Source: Bacteroidia bacterium
GTDB taxonomy: Bacteria; Bacteroidota; Bacteroidia; Chitinophagales; Chitinophagaceae
Assembly (NCBI GenBank): GCA_030427635.1
Contig: JAUIBA010000006.1
Coordinates: 62,001-126,000 of the forward strand
Length of the DNA stretch: 64,000 bases
Reading direction: 5' to 3'
Shown in pieces: positions 63,336 to 64,000 of the stretch (its first letter is position 1; each line of letters starts with the position of its first letter). The position numbers and the translations under genes were made by a program. The notes beneath the pieces were generated by a model. That model ran no database searches and was not told where the DNA came from. It saw only the letters and a list, made by a program, of their open reading frames with translations.

Positions 63336-64000
63336 CTAGCCAAATGCGTCTTTTATTTTATCGAAAAAACCACGATCATCCTTCTCTGACCGGGCATTGG
63401 CAGATGGCTTGAAATTCGGAGAGTTTTTTAATTTCTCCAGCATATCACGCTCCTCATTTGACAGGTTCTGAGGAGACCATACATTTACCTCTACAAGTTC
63501 ATCACCTTTCTCATAAGACTGGAATGCAGGAAATCCCTTCCCTTTCAGCCGGAATATTTTACCACTCTGTGTACCTGCCGGTATCTTAATCTTAGCCTTA
63601 CCATCAATGGTAGGGACCTCTGCCTGTATACCCAGCACCGCCTCGGGGAAGGAAATATGCAGCTGATATACTACATCAAGATCACGTCTTACGAGATGCT
63701 CGTGCTTTTCTTCTTCTATTACCAGCAGCAGGTCGCCGGGGGGGCCTCCACGCTCGCCGGCATTACCACGGCCATGCATACTAAGCTGCATACCTTCCTG
63801 CACACCTGCAGGTATATCCAGGCTTAGCGTCTCCTCTCCATATACCCTGCCATCTCCCTTACAGTTACTGCACTTATGGGTAATGGCACTACCCTCTCCA
63901 TTACAGGTAGGACATGTAGTTACTGTCTGCATCTGGCCCAGAAAGGTATTTGTCACCTTACGTACCTGGCCGGAGCCTCCACATGTGTTACACGTCTGAA
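63336..64000 (-). CDS. dnaJ: Molecular chaperone DnaJ, C-terminal part
   Basis: A partial gene whose start lies beyond the window edge; the frame is open through 64000, so the GTG at 63956 is internal. Visible parts are three of the four CxxCxGxG zinc-finger repeats (CNTCGGSG at the edge, CPTCNGEG and CSNCKGDG) and the two C-terminal substrate-binding beta domains. These contain ETLSLDIPAGVQEGMQLSMH, RGGPPGDLLLVIEE and KIKIPAGTQSGKIFRLKGKG. The tail is Lys/Asp-rich and ends KIKDAFG. It acts as co-chaperone of DnaK, delivering unfolded substrates and stimulating ATP hydrolysis. Confidence 0.97.
   Translation of the reverse strand, partial: QTCNTCGGSGQVRKVTNTFLGQMQTVTTCPTCNGEGSAITHKCSNCKGDGRVYGEETLSLDIPAGVQEGMQLSMHGRGNAGERGGPPGDLLLVIEEEKHEHLVRRDLDVVYQLHISFPEAVLGIQAEVPTIDGKAKIKIPAGTQSGKIFRLKGKGFPAFQSYEKGDELVEVNVWSPQNLSNEERDMLEKLKNSPNFKPSANARSEKDDRGFFDKIKDAFG

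Noticed and set aside
63954-63956. GTG as start of a short DnaJ-like protein
   Set aside because: The frame continues to the window edge with another zinc-finger repeat (CNTCGGSG), so the GTG is internal to dnaJ.

Overview
The window looks like a chromosomal segment of a Bacteroidota bacterium, most likely Chitinophagales/Chitinophagaceae. The evidence is: five large secreted proteins ending in a type IX secretion (T9SS) type A sorting domain; promoters of the Bacteroidota form TAnnTTTG with almost no Shine-Dalgarno sequences; and lineage-typical families (GWxTD, DUF3810, DUF5683, a GldM-C-like protein, propeller-bearing LytS kinases with LytTR regulators, an ECF sigma factor paired with a membrane-anchored beta-barrel protein). 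There is no rRNA, insertion sequence, prophage or CRISPR array. One tRNA gene, tRNA-Arg(CCG), is present.

Layout. 0-5.2 kb: the 3' end of a probable DNA polymerase III delta' gene, a GWxTD lipoprotein, a CHASE3 histidine kinase, a TolC-type outer-membrane protein and a tiny lipoprotein. 5.2-10.7 kb (minus strand): an NHL-propeller T9SS protein, then an ECF sigma/beta-barrel operon and an orphan GldM-C-like protein. 10.8-15.6 kb: a LytTR regulator and propeller kinase, then DUF3810. 15.6-20.4 kb: ClC transporter, YdeI-like protein, thiolase, M32 carboxypeptidase. 20.5-25.8 kb: a giant secreted purple-acid-phosphatase-like protein. 26-32.4 kb: di-heme peroxidase fusion, polytopic membrane protein, Nnr, SurA-like chaperone. 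32.5-35.5 kb: a three-gene PLP aminotransferase / PglD-like / DegT operon. 35.8-39.9 kb: an AT-rich second propeller kinase and LytTR regulator, followed by three 21-bp-phased LytTR-type boxes and a short terminated transcription unit. 40-50 kb: collagen-like lipoprotein, DUF5683, DusB, tRNA-Arg, a three-gene NarL/NarX-like signalling cassette, pirin, ABC ATPase, ComEA-like HhH protein, M28 peptidase, and a secreted Ala/Pro/Lys-rich protein with a Cys/His tail. 50-56.5 kb: rhomboid, TilS operon, YD-repeat protein, YkgJ protein, DMT/SCO operon. 56.7-63.1 kb: three consecutive T9SS cell-surface proteins. The window ends inside dnaJ.

How the genes work together. Most housekeeping genes are isolated or in two- or three-gene operons, and convergent neighbours are packed so tightly that several share stop-codon bases. 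Two themes stand out. The first is cell-surface export: five T9SS cargoes, four of which share a cysteine-paired Ig-like repeat and/or a terminal YQW module. The second is envelope signalling: five sensor or sigma systems within 45 kb.

The strongest candidates for something undescribed are the LytTR-box array driving a very short transcription unit at 39.6-39.93 kb, the sigma/anti-sigma protein that appears to span both membranes at 7.9-10.0 kb, and the membrane protein-kinase-regulator cassette at 42.6-44.7 kb. All functional statements are read from sequence motifs by eye; no database search was possible.
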